Source: Sinorhizobium americanum
Lineage (GTDB): Bacteria > Pseudomonadota > Alphaproteobacteria > Rhizobiales > Rhizobiaceae
Direction: 5' to 3'
Length of the DNA stretch: 64,000 bases
Assembly (NCBI RefSeq): GCF_001651855.1
Contig: NZ_LNQC01000073.1
Span: forward strand, 35,543 to 99,542
Shown here: positions 46,931 to 56,865 of the stretch, piece after piece
Layout of the letters: each line of letters opens with the position of its first letter
How positions within the stretch are numbered: position 1 is the first letter of the stretch
Program-made: the position numbers and the translations under genes
The notes under the pieces: generated by a model
Told to the model about the DNA's origin: nothing
What the model saw: only the letters and a program-made list of their open reading frames with translations
The model's database searches: none

Positions 46931-48082
46931 ATGAAACGGCAAATCTTTCTCAACGATACCACCATGCGCGACGGTGAGCGGGCGCCTGGCGTCGCCTTCA
47001 CTACGGCAGAAAAGTTGGGGCTCGCCGAGTCGCTCGCCGCCGCCGGCGTCTGGGAAATCGAGATCGGCACGCCGGGCATCAGCCCCGACGAGATCGAAAC
47101 AATTCGCGCGGTGGTCGCATTGGGTCTCCCCGTTCGGCTCGTCGCCTGGTGCCGGATGACGTCAGAGGATCTCGACGCAGCAATTGAATGCGGGGTGCCC
47201 GCCGTCAATCTGGCCCTGCCCGCATCGGACATCCAACTGACCGGCAAGCTCGGCCTTGATCGGGCAGGAGCGCTCAAAGTCGTCGAGAGGATGGTCGGGC
47301 GCGCAGCCAATCGGGGACTCTTCGTGGCGGTGGAATGCGAGGATGCATCGCGCGCCGACCGGGCTCATCTCGCCCATGTGATCGAGACGGCTGCGCGCGC
47401 GGGCGCAAGCCGCGTCAGGCTGGCCGACACAATCGGAGTTCTCGACCCCTTCTCGACGTTCGATCTTGTCTCCGAGTTGGCGTCACAGTTCCTGATGGAT
47501 CTGGAATTTCATGGCCGCAACGACTTCGGCCTTGCTACCGCCAACACGCTGGCGGCGATCCGCGCCGGGGCGTGGCATGCCTGCGTAACCGTCGGCGGCC
47601 TGGGCGAGCGCGCCGGCAATGCCGCGCTCGAAGAGGTCGCTGCAGCACTGGCTGTGCTCGACGGCGAAAATATCGGCATTGCCCTCAAAGCGTTACCCGA
47701 GCTCGCCGCCCACGTGGCGCGTGTCGTCGGCCGCCGCATACCAGCCATCAAGCCGGTGGTCGGCGCGGATAGCTTCACCCAGGAAACCGGACTGGATGTC
47801 GCAGAGCTGCTCAAGGAACCCTGTACTTACCAGGGTCTCGATCCGGCTCTCGTTGGCCGCCGCCAACAGATTGTCATCGGCAAGCATTCTGACGCCACTG
47901 CCATTGCACAAGTGCTGAAAGAAAAGGGGCGCGAACTTGACCCGGATCTAGCAGCCGCGATCATCTCCCGCGTCCGCTCCCAGGCGTGCGAGACCAAATC
48001 GACCGTCACTGAAACCCAACTGGTCAAGCTTTACGACGAACTATGTCGTGCATCGTCAGACCGCTATCTTGGAAGCGAGTGA
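46931..48082 (+). CDS. nifV: Homocitrate synthase NifV (383 aa) with altered metal site
   Basis: The protein matches NifV: NDTTMRDGERAPGVAFTTAE (catalytic Arg/Asp region), IEIGTPGISPDE, CEDASRAD and GLGERAGNAALEEV. It should condense acetyl-CoA with 2-oxoglutarate to homocitrate, the organic acid of FeMo-co. The metal-binding motif that is normally HxHND reads FHGRNDFGLATANT: His194 is kept but residue 196 is Arg (CGC, 47516-47518). Most rhizobia lack nifV and take homocitrate from the plant, so loss of function could be tolerated. Confidence 0.93.
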   Translation: MKRQIFLNDTTMRDGERAPGVAFTTAEKLGLAESLAAAGVWEIEIGTPGISPDEIETIRAVVALGLPVRLVAWCRMTSEDLDAAIECGVPAVNLALPASDIQLTGKLGLDRAGALKVVERMVGRAANRGLFVAVECEDASRADRAHLAHVIETAARAGASRVRLADTIGVLDPFSTFDLVSELASQFLMDLEFHGRNDFGLATANTLAAIRAGAWHACVTVGGLGERAGNAALEEVAAALAVLDGENIGIALKALPELAAHVARVVGRRIPAIKPVVGADSFTQETGLDVAELLKEPCTYQGLDPALVGRRQQIVIGKHSDATAIAQVLKEKGRELDPDLAAAIISRVRSQACETKSTVTETQLVKLYDELCRASSDRYLGSE

Positions 48083-48228
48083 GCCGGACAATGTCATTCC
48101 GCTCCGCCGGCTTGGTCGATATGGCAGCCGTACGCCGTGAAAAAAGCGTTCCGTGATCGCCGATGACAGTAACGCTCCGGCGTGCTTGCCGATTCTAACG
48201 CGCCATCTATCGTCGACCGGAGAATACA

Positions 48229-48612
48229 ATGTGCAAGTGCTCTAATAGGACTGACCATATTAATGCTAGTGACATCCTCGCGCGGCTGAAGGGTCTGTCG
48301 GCTGCAGAGGAGTTCTTTGCAGTGCTTGGCGTCTCTTATGACCCGAAAGTGCTCGATGTCTCGCGACTCCACATCATGAAGCGTATGGGCCAATACCTCG
48401 CCGAAGAGGACTTCTCCGGTCTACCCGATCAGGTGATCGCGGCCCGGGCCCACGCCATGCTGGAACGGGCCTACGAGGATTTCGCGACTTCATCGCCCCT
48501 CAAGCACCGGGTCTTCAAGGTGCTCAAGGATCACGATCCGGATAATCCCGCCACATCAGCCCGCGCCTTTGTCCCGTTAGACTCCGTCCTGAAACCGTTT
48601 GGGAGGGAATGA
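48229..48612 (+). CDS. nifW: Nitrogenase-stabilising protein NifW (127 aa)
   Basis: The text ILARLKGLSAAEEFFAVLGV, RLHIMKRMGQYL and KHRVFKVLKDHDP is characteristic of NifW, which associates with the MoFe protein and is thought to protect it from oxygen. GGAG precedes the ATG. It lies 146 bp after nifV and before fixA; no separate sigma-54 promoter is visible, so it may be read through from the hesB promoter. Confidence 0.93.
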   Translation: MCKCSNRTDHINASDILARLKGLSAAEEFFAVLGVSYDPKVLDVSRLHIMKRMGQYLAEEDFSGLPDQVIAARAHAMLERAYEDFATSSPLKHRVFKVLKDHDPDNPATSARAFVPLDSVLKPFGRE

Positions 48613-48637
48613 GCGCGTCGCGCTTGCGACAAGATGC

Positions 48638-48695
48638 TGTCGAAACTCCGACAAACCAGTAGCGGCGCAAACACCCCCTTGTCCGGAAATCTACA
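48638..48695 (+). promoter_or_regulatory. Two NifA upstream activator sequences for fixABCX-nifA
   Basis: TGT-CGAAACTCCG-ACA at 48638-48653 and TGT-CCGGAAATCT-ACA at 48680-48695. Their centres are 42 bp apart (about four turns), so both face the same side of the helix. Confidence 0.8.
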
Positions 48696-48729
48696 TTCCT
48701 TTCAGTCGCATAGGAGAGTGCGGAGCGTT

Positions 48730-48745
48730 TGGCACAAATGATGCT
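48730..48745 (+). promoter_or_regulatory. Sigma-54 promoter of fixABCX
   Basis: TGGCACAAATGATGCT has GG-N10-GC spacing and lies 52 bp before the fixA ATG. Confidence 0.85.
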
Positions 48746-48797
48746 GGCTAAAGGCGACGAGCCGGAAAATTAGGACAGGGAAGAGTAAGCGACCGCC

Positions 48798-49649
48798 ATG
48801 CACATCCTAATCTGTATCAAGCAGGTGCCGGACTCCGCGCAGATACGCGTCCATCCGGTGACGAACACAATCATGCGTCAGGGGGTGCCGACCATCATCA
48901 ACCCCTATGACCTGTTCGCCCTTGAAGAAGCCCTCAGATTGCGCGACTGCCATGGCGGCGAGGTCACCGTACTGACCATGGGGCCGCCCATGGCAGAGGA
49001 CGCATTGCGCAAGGCCCTCACTTATGGCGCCGACCGCGCCGTCCTTTTGACCGACCGGTATTTTGCCGGCTCCGACACCCTGGCGACCTCATTCGCTCTT
49101 TCTCAGGCCATTGCGAAGATCGGAGAGACCTTCGGTGCGCCTGACATCGTCTTCACGGGCAAGCAGACGATCGATGGTGACACCGCCCAGGTCGGGCCCG
49201 GCATCGCCAAGCGCCTCGACCTTTTGCAGCTCACTTACGTCGCGAAGATCGTTTCGATCGATCTCGATGCGCGCGAGATCACCGTGGAGCGCCGCTCGGA
49301 AGGAGGCACGCAGACGCTAATGACCAAGCTCCCCTGCCTCATCACAATGCTGGAAGGCACCAACGAGATCCGCCGCGGCTCGCTCGACGACGCGCTCCGC
49401 GCCGCACGCAGCCAGATCGTGAAGTGGAACGCGGCCGACGCCGGCATTGAGGACCTTACCAAATGCGGCCTGCGCGGTTCTCCAACCGTCGTCAAGCGCG
49501 TCTTCGCCCCAACTGCGCGGGCCGAAAAAGCAGAGCAGATCGACACCACCGAAAAGACGTCCCGCGATCTTGCTGAAGAGTTGATCGCCGGGATCTTCTC
49601 GCGCCAGCCGGCGCTGGAAGACGAGCTCGCCTTCGACGGCGACGATTGA
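48798..49649 (+). CDS. fixA: FixA, electron-transfer flavoprotein beta-like (283 aa)
   Basis: The start HILICIKQVPDSAQIRVHPV, NPYDLFALEEALRL, LTYGADRAVLLTD and FTGKQTIDGDTAQVGPGIA are the FixA/EtfB signatures. With FixB, FixC and FixX it forms the flavin-bifurcating complex that supplies low-potential electrons to nitrogenase. First gene of fixABCX. Confidence 0.96.
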   Translation: MHILICIKQVPDSAQIRVHPVTNTIMRQGVPTIINPYDLFALEEALRLRDCHGGEVTVLTMGPPMAEDALRKALTYGADRAVLLTDRYFAGSDTLATSFALSQAIAKIGETFGAPDIVFTGKQTIDGDTAQVGPGIAKRLDLLQLTYVAKIVSIDLDAREITVERRSEGGTQTLMTKLPCLITMLEGTNEIRRGSLDDALRAARSQIVKWNAADAGIEDLTKCGLRGSPTVVKRVFAPTARAEKAEQIDTTEKTSRDLAEELIAGIFSRQPALEDELAFDGDD

Positions 49650-49664
49650 TGGCAAGGAGAGCCG

Positions 49665-50774
49665 ATGTTGGACACGAAGCGAGACACCCCTCCTCCAGCC
49701 GCTGGCCGGGCCGGCATGAAGAAGGAACTGCCAGAGCATTTCAAGGACTATCGGCACGTTTGGGTCTTTATCGAACTGGAACGCGGCCAGGTTCATCCCG
49801 TCTCCTTCGAGCTGCTCGGCGAAGGCCGCAAGCTCGCTGACAAGCTGGGCGTCGAGCTTGCCGGCGTCGTTCTGGGCCCGCCGGGGGAGGCTACCTGGCA
49901 TGCCGTCGCCGAGGCCTTCGCATATGGCGCCGACCTTGCCTACATCGTCGAGGCCCCACTGCTCGCCGACTATCGCAACGAGCCTTTCACCAAAGCGATG
50001 ACGGATCTGGTCGAGACCTACAAACCGGAGGTTCTGCTTTTGGGTGCGACGACGCTCGGCCGCGATCTTGCCGGTTCCGTGGCGACGACGCTGTTGACAG
50101 GGCTAACCGCCGACTGCACCGAACTCGACGTGGATGCCGACGGCTCGCTTGCGGCAACACGGCCGACTTTCGGCGGCTCCCTGCTCTGCACGATCTACAC
50201 GCTCAACTGCCGCCCGCAGATGGCCACGGTGCGGCCAAGGGTCATGGCCATGCCGGAGCGAATGAACAAGCCGGTCGGTCGCGTCATTCAGCACGAAGTG
50301 CCGATGGTAGAGGAAGAGATCGTCACCAAGGCCCTCGGTTTCCTGTCCGACGGCCAGTCCTCGAACGCCAACCTCGCCTATGCCGACGTCGTGGTTGCCG
50401 GCGGTCTCGGTCTCGGCGCGGCCGAGAACCTGAAGCTCGTGAAAAATCTCGCACGGGTGATTGGGGCCGAATATGGCTGTTCGCGCCCACTGGTCCAGAA
50501 GGGCTGGATGCCGGCTGATCGGCAGATCGGCCAGACGGGCAAGACTATCCGGCCGAAGCTCTACATTGCGGCCGGAATCTCGGGCGCCATCCAACACCGG
50601 GTTGGCGTCGGGGGAGCTGATCTCATCGTAGCGATCAATACCGACCCGAACGCGCCGATCTTCGATTTCGCTCACCTCGGCGTCGTAACCGATGCAATCC
50701 GCTTCCTGCCGTCATTGACGGAAGTCTTCACCCATCGGCTGTCGCCGCACAGTCGCGACAAGCTTGCGAACTGA
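49665..50774 (+). CDS. fixB: FixB, electron-transfer flavoprotein alpha-like (369 aa)
   Basis: The FAD-binding C-terminal domain is clear ([32 protein letters not shown]) and the N-terminal part has [19 protein letters not shown]. It pairs with FixA. It starts 15 bp after fixA. Confidence 0.96.
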   Translation: MLDTKRDTPPPAAGRAGMKKELPEHFKDYRHVWVFIELERGQVHPVSFELLGEGRKLADKLGVELAGVVLGPPGEATWHAVAEAFAYGADLAYIVEAPLLADYRNEPFTKAMTDLVETYKPEVLLLGATTLGRDLAGSVATTLLTGLTADCTELDVDADGSLAATRPTFGGSLLCTIYTLNCRPQMATVRPRVMAMPERMNKPVGRVIQHEVPMVEEEIVTKALGFLSDGQSSNANLAYADVVVAGGLGLGAAENLKLVKNLARVIGAEYGCSRPLVQKGWMPADRQIGQTGKTIRPKLYIAAGISGAIQHRVGVGGADLIVAINTDPNAPIFDFAHLGVVTDAIRFLPSLTEVFTHRLSPHSRDKLAN

Positions 50775-50786
50775 GGAATACGGGCC

Positions 50787-52094
50787 ATGACCGAGGAAAA
50801 GTTCGACGCCATCGTGATCGGGGCCGGTATGGCCGGCAACGCAGCCGCATACACAATGGCGAGCCGCGGCCTCAAGGTGCTGCAGCTGGAGCGCGGCGAA
50901 TACCCAGGTTCCAAGAATGTCCAGGGCGCCATCATGTACTCCAACATGCTGGAGAAAATCATCCCTGACTTTCGGGATGATGCGCCATTGGAGCGGCATC
51001 TGATCGAGCAGCGCTTCTGGATGATGGACGACACATCCCACATCGGGATGCAGTACCGGTCGGATGACTTCAACGAGTCAAGACACAACCGCTATACGGT
51101 CATTCGCGCCCAGTTCGACAAGTGGTTTTCCCGCAAGGTGCGCGAGGCGGGAGCGACGGTTCTTTGCGAGACGACGGTGACGGAACTCGCCCGGGACAGC
51201 GACGGAAAGGTGATCGGCGTTCTTACCGACCGCACCGGCGACATGATCCTTGCGGACGTGGTCGTTCTCGCAGAAGGGGTCAATGGGCTTCTCGGGACGC
51301 GGGCTGGCTTGCGTGAGACGCCAAAGCCTCAAAACGTGGCGCTCGCAGTCAAGGAAATGCATTTCCTGCCCGAAGAGGTGATCGACCAGCGGTTCGGCCT
51401 GAAGGCAAATGAAGGCTGCGTGATCGAGGCGGCGGGCACCATCTCCCGCAGCATGGCCGGGCTCGCCTTCCTCTATACCAACAAAGAGTCGATCTCGATC
51501 GGCATCGGCTGCCTCGTCTCGGATTTCGCCGCGACAATGGAGAGCCCTTACGAGCTGCTCGAAAGCTTCAAGAACCATCCGTCGATCCGGACGCTGATCG
51601 CAGGTTCGGAGGTCAAGGAATATGCCGCTCATCTCATTCCGGAAGGTGGTTACAGGGCCATCCCGCAGCTCTTCGGAAACGGCTGGGTGGTGGTAGGCGA
51701 CGCAGCCCAGCTCAACAATGCGGTGCACCGCGAAGGATCCAACCTCGCCATGACGTCCGGGCGCCTTGCCGGTGAGGCTATCTTCCTGGTCAGGAAAGGC
51801 GGGCGGCCAATGACGAAGGAAAACCTCGCCCTCTACAAGTCAATGCTGGACAAGTCCTTCGTCATCAAAGACTTGAGGAAATACAAGGATATGCCTGCCC
51901 TTCTTCACACGAATTCCCGCAATTTCTTCACGACTTATCCGCAATTGCTGTCGCAGGCGGCACAGAATTTCATGCGTGTCGACAGCACCCCGAAGCTCGA
52001 TAAGGAACGGGCAACCACTGCCGCCTTCATCAAGGCTCGTTCGCGATGGGGGCTGGTCGGTGATGCAGTGCGCTTGGCATTCGCCTGGCGCTGA
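50787..52094 (+). CDS. fixC: FixC, ETF-ubiquinone oxidoreductase-like flavoprotein (435 aa)
   Basis: The N-terminal Rossmann motif [20 protein letters not shown], the FixC segments [20 protein letters not shown] and [20 protein letters not shown], and the C-terminus mark FixC. It carries electrons from FixAB to quinone with FixX. Gap to fixB is 12 bp. Confidence 0.96.
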   Translation: MTEEKFDAIVIGAGMAGNAAAYTMASRGLKVLQLERGEYPGSKNVQGAIMYSNMLEKIIPDFRDDAPLERHLIEQRFWMMDDTSHIGMQYRSDDFNESRHNRYTVIRAQFDKWFSRKVREAGATVLCETTVTELARDSDGKVIGVLTDRTGDMILADVVVLAEGVNGLLGTRAGLRETPKPQNVALAVKEMHFLPEEVIDQRFGLKANEGCVIEAAGTISRSMAGLAFLYTNKESISIGIGCLVSDFAATMESPYELLESFKNHPSIRTLIAGSEVKEYAAHLIPEGGYRAIPQLFGNGWVVVGDAAQLNNAVHREGSNLAMTSGRLAGEAIFLVRKGGRPMTKENLALYKSMLDKSFVIKDLRKYKDMPALLHTNSRNFFTTYPQLLSQAAQNFMRVDSTPKLDKERATTAAFIKARSRWGLVGDAVRLAFAWR

Positions 52095-52106
52095 AGGAGA
52101 GATGAG

Positions 52107-52406
52107 ATGACGATTGCAGTCACCAACTTACGTGTAGAGGACAAGCTCTACCAGAACCGCTACGTCGTCGACTCAGGACGTCCGCACATTAAAGTGCGAC
52201 CGCACAAGTGGCCGAGCGCGAACCTCTTCGCCCTGACGAGCGTTTGCCCGGCCAAATGCTATGAGTTGAATGACAACGGCCAAGTCGAGATCACCGCCGA
52301 CGGGTGCATGGAATGCGGCACATGCAGGATCCTGTGCGAGGCAAGTGGTGAGATCGAGTGGAATTACCCGCGAGGCGGCTACGGCGTCCTCTTCAAGTTT
52401 GGATGA
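52107..52406 (+). CDS. fixX: FixX ferredoxin-like protein (99 aa)
   Basis: Cysteines in CPAKCYEL and [11 protein letters not shown] form the ferredoxin cluster motif at the C-terminal half. It is the small Fe-S subunit of the FixABCX complex. The gap to fixC is 12 bp and nifA follows after 144 bp. Confidence 0.95.
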   Translation: MTIAVTNLRVEDKLYQNRYVVDSGRPHIKVRPHKWPSANLFALTSVCPAKCYELNDNGQVEITADGCMECGTCRILCEASGEIEWNYPRGGYGVLFKFG

Positions 52407-52550
52407 CGAGGCTCGCGCGCGTATCGGAACCAGCATTCGCTTGTTCAGGTTGTCGAAAACATGCAAAAAGGAGTTGGGGTAATATGCTTCCAAAGTTCAG
52501 AAGCAAAAGGTCGCTTGGGAGGAGCACCTGACAACCACTGAGGAATTTCA

Positions 52551-54299
52551 ATGGCTCACATGCTGCGCGGTCGGTTCGAAGAAGGAGGGCGGTCTGGATC
52601 AGGCACGAACAACAAGACGGATCCCTTTGTCAGCGGAATTTACCAGATATCGAAAGTCCTGACCGCACCTACCCGGCTGGAGATCACGCTCACCAATGTC
52701 GTGAACATCCTCTCCTCGATGCTGGAAATGCGTGACGCAGCAATCGTCGTCCTGGAAAATGAAAACGAGCCAGAAATTGTCGCGACTGCGGGCATTACAC
52801 CCTCACCTCACTCCGGCAGCGGCCGAGTTGTATCCCAGGCCACAATTGACGAGATCGTTGCTACCGGAGCACCGGTCGTCATACAGGATGCCAGCAAGTC
52901 GGAGCTCCTTCAACTCGACCGTCAAGCGTCTTCCATCGGCACCACCATCCCAGGCCGCTTTATTGGTGTTCCGGTAAAGGCCGAGCGCAAAATACTTGGC
53001 ACATTGTCGATCTTTCGCGTCAGGGGCGACACCATCGACATTCCCCATGACGATGACGTAGGCTTTCTCACAATGGTCGCCAACCTTGTCGGCCAGACGA
53101 TCTGGCTCCATCGCAGTTTTGGCATCGATGATAAGCGGCTCACGGACGAGGAACGCAGCCACGAGAGCTCTCCCGACGGTGAGCGGAACGACATCGGCGG
53201 GCGGTTGCCTGCCAAAATCGACTGGATCGTCGGGGAAAGCCCCGCTGTCAAGGAGGTGCTCGCAACCGTTTCGGCCGTGGCCCCGACCAACACCACCGTA
53301 CTCCTGCGGGGCGAAAGCGGCACCGGCAAGGAATTCTTTGCACAGGCCATCCATGAGCTTTCACCTCGAAGGAAGAAATCTTTCGTAAGATTGAACTGCG
53401 CCGCGCTGCCCGAAGGCGTTCTTGAATCGGAGCTGTTCGGGCATGAGAAGGGTGCCTTCACCGGGGCTATCTCGCAGCGCGCGGGCCGTTTCGAACTGGC
53501 AAACGGCGGAACACTGTTGCTTGACGAGATCGGCGAAATCTCGCCTGCATTTCAGGCCAAGCTGTTGCGCGTCTTGCAGGAAGGTGAACTGGAGCGGGTT
53601 GGCGGCACCAGAACGCTAAAGGTCGACGTTCGGCTCATATGCGCCACCAACAAGAATCTCGAAACGGCTGTCGCCAATGGAGAGTTCAGGGCTGATCTTT
53701 ATTACCGCATCAATGTAGTGCCGATTGTGTTGCCGCCGCTCAGGGATCGACCCGGCGACATTTCTCGCCTTGCAAAAGTTTTCCTCAAGCGATTCAACAA
53801 GGAGAATGGCCGCGAACTCACATTCGCGCCGGCGGCGCTTGACCTGGTCTCGCAATGCCGCTTCCCCGGGAACGTCCGTGAACTTGAAAACTGCGTGCGA
53901 AGGACGGCAACTCTCGCGCCGTCAAGGACGATCGGTCCGTTGGATTTCGCCTGCAAGAACAGCCAGTGCCTCTCCGCGCTTCTGTGGAAGGGACCGAACG
54001 GTTTAATCGGCGACAATGGCATCGATGAGCCCACCAGAGAGAGGACAATGTCGGCTGGATCCCCGTTCGCGGCCAGGCGCGACGGCGCCTCTCTAGGCGA
54101 GGTCTCCTCCAAGGCCTGTGATCCGAACGATCCTGCCTGCCCTGCAATCGGTGCGCGCCTGACTGAGCGCGAACGGCTGGTCGACGCGATGGAGAAATCC
54201 GGCTGGGTTCAGGCCAAGGCGGCTCGCCTCCTCGGCCTCACGCCACGTCAGGTAGGTTATGCCATCCGCCGGCATCAAATCGAGGTGAAGAAGTTCTAG
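52551..54299 (+). CDS. nifA: NifA, sigma-54-dependent activator (582 aa)
   Basis: Residues about 20-185 form a GAF domain. The AAA+ domain follows with Walker A GESGTGKE, the sigma-54 contact loop EKGAFTGAIS and Walker B GGTLLLDEIGEI. The interdomain linker has Cys residues (CKNSQC, CDPNDPAC) like oxygen-sensitive rhizobial NifA. The C-terminal helix-turn-helix is AARLLGLTPRQVGYAIRRHQ. It binds TGT-N10-ACA sites. No separate sigma-54 promoter is seen directly upstream, so expression may come from the fixA promoter, giving autoactivation. Confidence 0.97.
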   Translation: MAHMLRGRFEEGGRSGSGTNNKTDPFVSGIYQISKVLTAPTRLEITLTNVVNILSSMLEMRDAAIVVLENENEPEIVATAGITPSPHSGSGRVVSQATIDEIVATGAPVVIQDASKSELLQLDRQASSIGTTIPGRFIGVPVKAERKILGTLSIFRVRGDTIDIPHDDDVGFLTMVANLVGQTIWLHRSFGIDDKRLTDEERSHESSPDGERNDIGGRLPAKIDWIVGESPAVKEVLATVSAVAPTNTTVLLRGESGTGKEFFAQAIHELSPRRKKSFVRLNCAALPEGVLESELFGHEKGAFTGAISQRAGRFELANGGTLLLDEIGEISPAFQAKLLRVLQEGELERVGGTRTLKVDVRLICATNKNLETAVANGEFRADLYYRINVVPIVLPPLRDRPGDISRLAKVFLKRFNKENGRELTFAPAALDLVSQCRFPGNVRELENCVRRTATLAPSRTIGPLDFACKNSQCLSALLWKGPNGLIGDNGIDEPTRERTMSAGSPFAARRDGASLGEVSSKACDPNDPACPAIGARLTERERLVDAMEKSGWVQAKAARLLGLTPRQVGYAIRRHQIEVKKF

Positions 54300-54387
54300 A
54301 CCTGGTGTGGTCGAACGGCAGGCCCGACCTGCCCTCCTCCCCTCATGCACTCGAGCCGCCCCGCCATCTTACCTCGTGTCTTGTCCA

Positions 54388-54403
54388 TGTCGAATGCCTT
54401 ACA
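54388..54403 (+). promoter_or_regulatory. NifA upstream activator sequence for nifB
   Basis: TGT-CGAATGCCTT-ACA lies 74 bp upstream of the nifB -24 element. Confidence 0.75.
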
Positions 54404-54476
54404 AATGACTGTCTGGTCGCAAATGGAGGGAAGCGGACAAAAAAGCTAAGCTGTTGAAAAGAGCAGCTCTTTTCAT

Positions 54477-54492
54477 TGGCATGGCCTTTGCT
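54477..54492 (+). promoter_or_regulatory. Sigma-54 promoter of nifB
   Basis: TGGCATGGCCTTTGCT matches TGGCAYG-N4-TTGCT perfectly. Confidence 0.9.
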
Positions 54493-54529
54493 TTCTGAAC
54501 CGCGAAGTTACGCAGCAACGGAGCCTTCA

Positions 54530-56011
54530 ATGTCCCCACCGATGATTTCGCTCAAGAGTCTGACCAGCACCACGACCATGAACCAGCTGCTGGCCACCGC
54601 GAAGTCCACTGCTTGCGCCGCGTCATCGTGCGGTTCGTCCGCAAAGCCGCACGACGTCGAGCCGGCTGTCTGGGAGAAGATCAAGGATCATCCCTGCTAC
54701 TCAGAAGAAGCGCACCATTATTTCGCGCGCATGCACGTCGCGGTCGCACCAGCCTGCAATATCCAGTGCAACTACTGCAATCGTAAATATGACTGCGCCA
54801 ACGAAAGCCGGCCCGGGGTCGTCTCGGAAAAGCTGACGCCTGACCAGGCGCTCAGAAAGGTCGTTGCGGTCGCCAATGAAGTCCCGCAGCTTTCCGTGCT
54901 CGGCATCGCCGGACCAGGCGATGCCTGTTATGACTGGAAGAAAACAAAGGCGACATTTGAACGCGTGGCCCGGGAGATCCCCGATATCAAGCTGTGTCTT
55001 TCAACCAACGGTCTAGCGCTGCCGGACCATGTCGGCGAGCTTGCCGACATGAATGTCGATCACGTGACGATCACCATCAACATGGTCGATCCGAGAGTCG
55101 GCGCGAAGATATACCCGTGGATTTTTCATGACCACCGCCGCTTCACCGGGCTGGAAGCCGCCAGAATCCTGCATGAGCGGCAGATGCTGGGTCTGGAGAT
55201 GCTGACGGCGCGCGGCATCCTCACCAAGGTCAATTCGGTGATGATCCCCGGTGTCAACGACGAGCACCTGCTCGAGGTGAACAGATGGGTCAAGGATCGC
55301 GGTGCGTTCCTGCACAACGTGATGCCGCTGATCTCCGACCCGGCGCATGGAACGCATTATGGCCTGACCGGTCAGCGCGGCCCGCGGGCGACCGAACTGA
55401 AGGCGCTTCAAGATCGTCTCGGTGGGGGTGCGAAGCTGATGCGCCATTGTCGGCAGTGCCGGGCCGATGCAGTCGGCCTGCTCGGCGAGGATCGCGGCGG
55501 CGAATTTACCCTCGATCAGATCCCGGATGAGGTCAGCTACGACGCCAGCAAGCGCGAGGCCTATCGTGAGGTGGTCGCGCGCGAGCGAGACGATCACCTG
55601 GCTGCCAAGAAGGAGGCGATCGGAATGATCAAAGCGGCGGGCTCCAACGGATCGCTTCATTTCGCAGTGGCAACGAAGGGCGGCGGCCGAATCAACGAAC
55701 ACTTCGGACATGCAAAGGAATTCCAGGTCTATGAAGCCTCGGCGAGCGGTATCAACTTCGTGGGGCATCGCAAGGTAGAGCAGTATTGCCGCGGCGGCTG
55801 GGGTGAGGAACATGCGCTCGAGACTGCCATCGCCGCGCTCGAAGGCATAGATATCGTCCTGTGCGCCAAAATTGGAGATTGCCCCAAAGATCAGCTCAGG
55901 GATGCTGGTATCCGAGCAATTGACGATTATGGCTATGACTACATCGAAACGGCCATCAGCGCACTTTATGCCGAAGAGTCTGGGGCCGAACCACTGACGG
56001 CCACTGCTTGA
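54530..56011 (+). CDS. nifB: FeMo-cofactor biosynthesis protein NifB (493 aa)
   Basis: The radical SAM motif CNIQCNYCNRKYDC, LGIAGPGDAC and the C-terminal NifX/NafY-like domain (GGRINEHFGHAKEFQVYE) are all present. NifB makes NifB-co, the iron-sulfur-carbide precursor of FeMo-co. The start at 54530 (MSPPMISLKS) is required because the longer frame from 54476 would include the promoter. It is followed by fdxN, nifZ and nifT. Confidence 0.96.
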   Translation: MSPPMISLKSLTSTTTMNQLLATAKSTACAASSCGSSAKPHDVEPAVWEKIKDHPCYSEEAHHYFARMHVAVAPACNIQCNYCNRKYDCANESRPGVVSEKLTPDQALRKVVAVANEVPQLSVLGIAGPGDACYDWKKTKATFERVAREIPDIKLCLSTNGLALPDHVGELADMNVDHVTITINMVDPRVGAKIYPWIFHDHRRFTGLEAARILHERQMLGLEMLTARGILTKVNSVMIPGVNDEHLLEVNRWVKDRGAFLHNVMPLISDPAHGTHYGLTGQRGPRATELKALQDRLGGGAKLMRHCRQCRADAVGLLGEDRGGEFTLDQIPDEVSYDASKREAYREVVARERDDHLAAKKEAIGMIKAAGSNGSLHFAVATKGGGRINEHFGHAKEFQVYEASASGINFVGHRKVEQYCRGGWGEEHALETAIAALEGIDIVLCAKIGDCPKDQLRDAGIRAIDDYGYDYIETAISALYAEESGAEPLTATA

Positions 56012-56041
56012 GCCCGATTCCAACCGAACGAGGAGCTGAAA

Positions 56042-56242
56042 ATGGCCTTCAGGATCATCGCATCCCAATGTACCCAGTGCGGTGCCTGCGAGTTCGAATG
56101 TCCCTCCGGCGCGATCAAGTTCAAGGGCGAGGCCTACGTGATCGATCCGAACAAGTGCACCGAATGCAAGGGAGCTTTCGAGCTGCAGCAATGTGCCTAC
56201 GTATGTCCAGTGCCAAAGACCTGCGTTCCCGTTCCGGCATAG
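56042..56242 (+). CDS. fdxN: 2[4Fe-4S] ferredoxin FdxN (66 aa)
   Basis: Two cluster motifs are visible: [12 protein letters not shown] and [20 protein letters not shown], the second with the extended spacing of NifB-associated ferredoxins. It probably supplies electrons to NifB or nitrogenase. Gap to nifB is 30 bp. Confidence 0.95.
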   Translation: MAFRIIASQCTQCGACEFECPSGAIKFKGEAYVIDPNKCTECKGAFELQQCAYVCPVPKTCVPVPA

Positions 56243-56313
56243 TCGGGGTTCCCCCCCCGGCACGTGTTGCGCTCCTTTATCGATATCATGCAGTTCAAAA
56301 CGGAAAGAACGCA

Positions 56314-56616
56314 ATGGGCCTTTCACGCGAACAGGAGGTCGAGATCCGCAAGCCGCCACTTTTCATGCCCGGTGAGCGGGTCCGTGCTACACGCCACGTA
56401 AAGAATGACGGCACCTATCCCGGCAAAACCATCGGTGAAAACCTGGTGCGGAAAGGCGACGAAGGCTATGTGCGCGACATCGGTACCTTTCTCCAGCAGT
56501 TCTACATCTATGCGGTCGAATGGATCGATCGCGGCACCGTTGTCGGCATGCGCGCGCGTGAACTGACGAGCACTGAGAAAGCCGCCACCGTTGTCAGCGA
56601 AGGAACAGCAAGATGA
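56314..56616 (+). CDS. nifZ: NifZ (100 aa)
   Basis: The text PPLFMPGERVRATRHVKNDG, GENLVRKGDEGYVRDIGTFL and YAVEWIDRGTVVGMRARELT is typical of NifZ, needed for maturation of the second P-cluster of the MoFe protein. Its stop overlaps the nifT start by 4 nt. Confidence 0.93.
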   Translation: MGLSREQEVEIRKPPLFMPGERVRATRHVKNDGTYPGKTIGENLVRKGDEGYVRDIGTFLQQFYIYAVEWIDRGTVVGMRARELTSTEKAATVVSEGTAR

Positions 56617-56825
56617 AGGTAATGATCCGCAGAACCAGCGCCGGCTTGTCGGCCTATGTTCCTAAGAAGGATCTCGAGGAGCCGATCATCAAGGTCGAGA
56701 ATGAAGAGCTGTGGGGCGGGACTGTAACGCTCAAGAACGGCTGGCGGCTCGCCCTCCCTGACCTGCCGCGCGATACGCGTCTGCCGGTCACCGTCGAGGC
56801 CAGGAGGATTTTCGACGACGACTGA
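56613..56825 (+). CDS. nifT: NifT/FixU (70 aa)
   Basis: MKVMIRRTSAGLSAYVPKKD, ELWGGTVTLKNGWRLALPD and the acidic end RRIFDDD define NifT/FixU, a small conserved protein of unknown role. It is translationally coupled to nifZ (ATGA). Confidence 0.94.
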   Translation: MKVMIRRTSAGLSAYVPKKDLEEPIIKVENEELWGGTVTLKNGWRLALPDLPRDTRLPVTVEARRIFDDD

Positions 56826-56865
56826 TGCTGCAGATAATCGAGGACAAACGGCAAGAGAAAGCAGC

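Noticed and set aside
55013..56359. 448-codon minus-strand frame opposite nifB
   Set aside because: Antisense shadow of a highly conserved radical SAM gene with no family similarity of its own.
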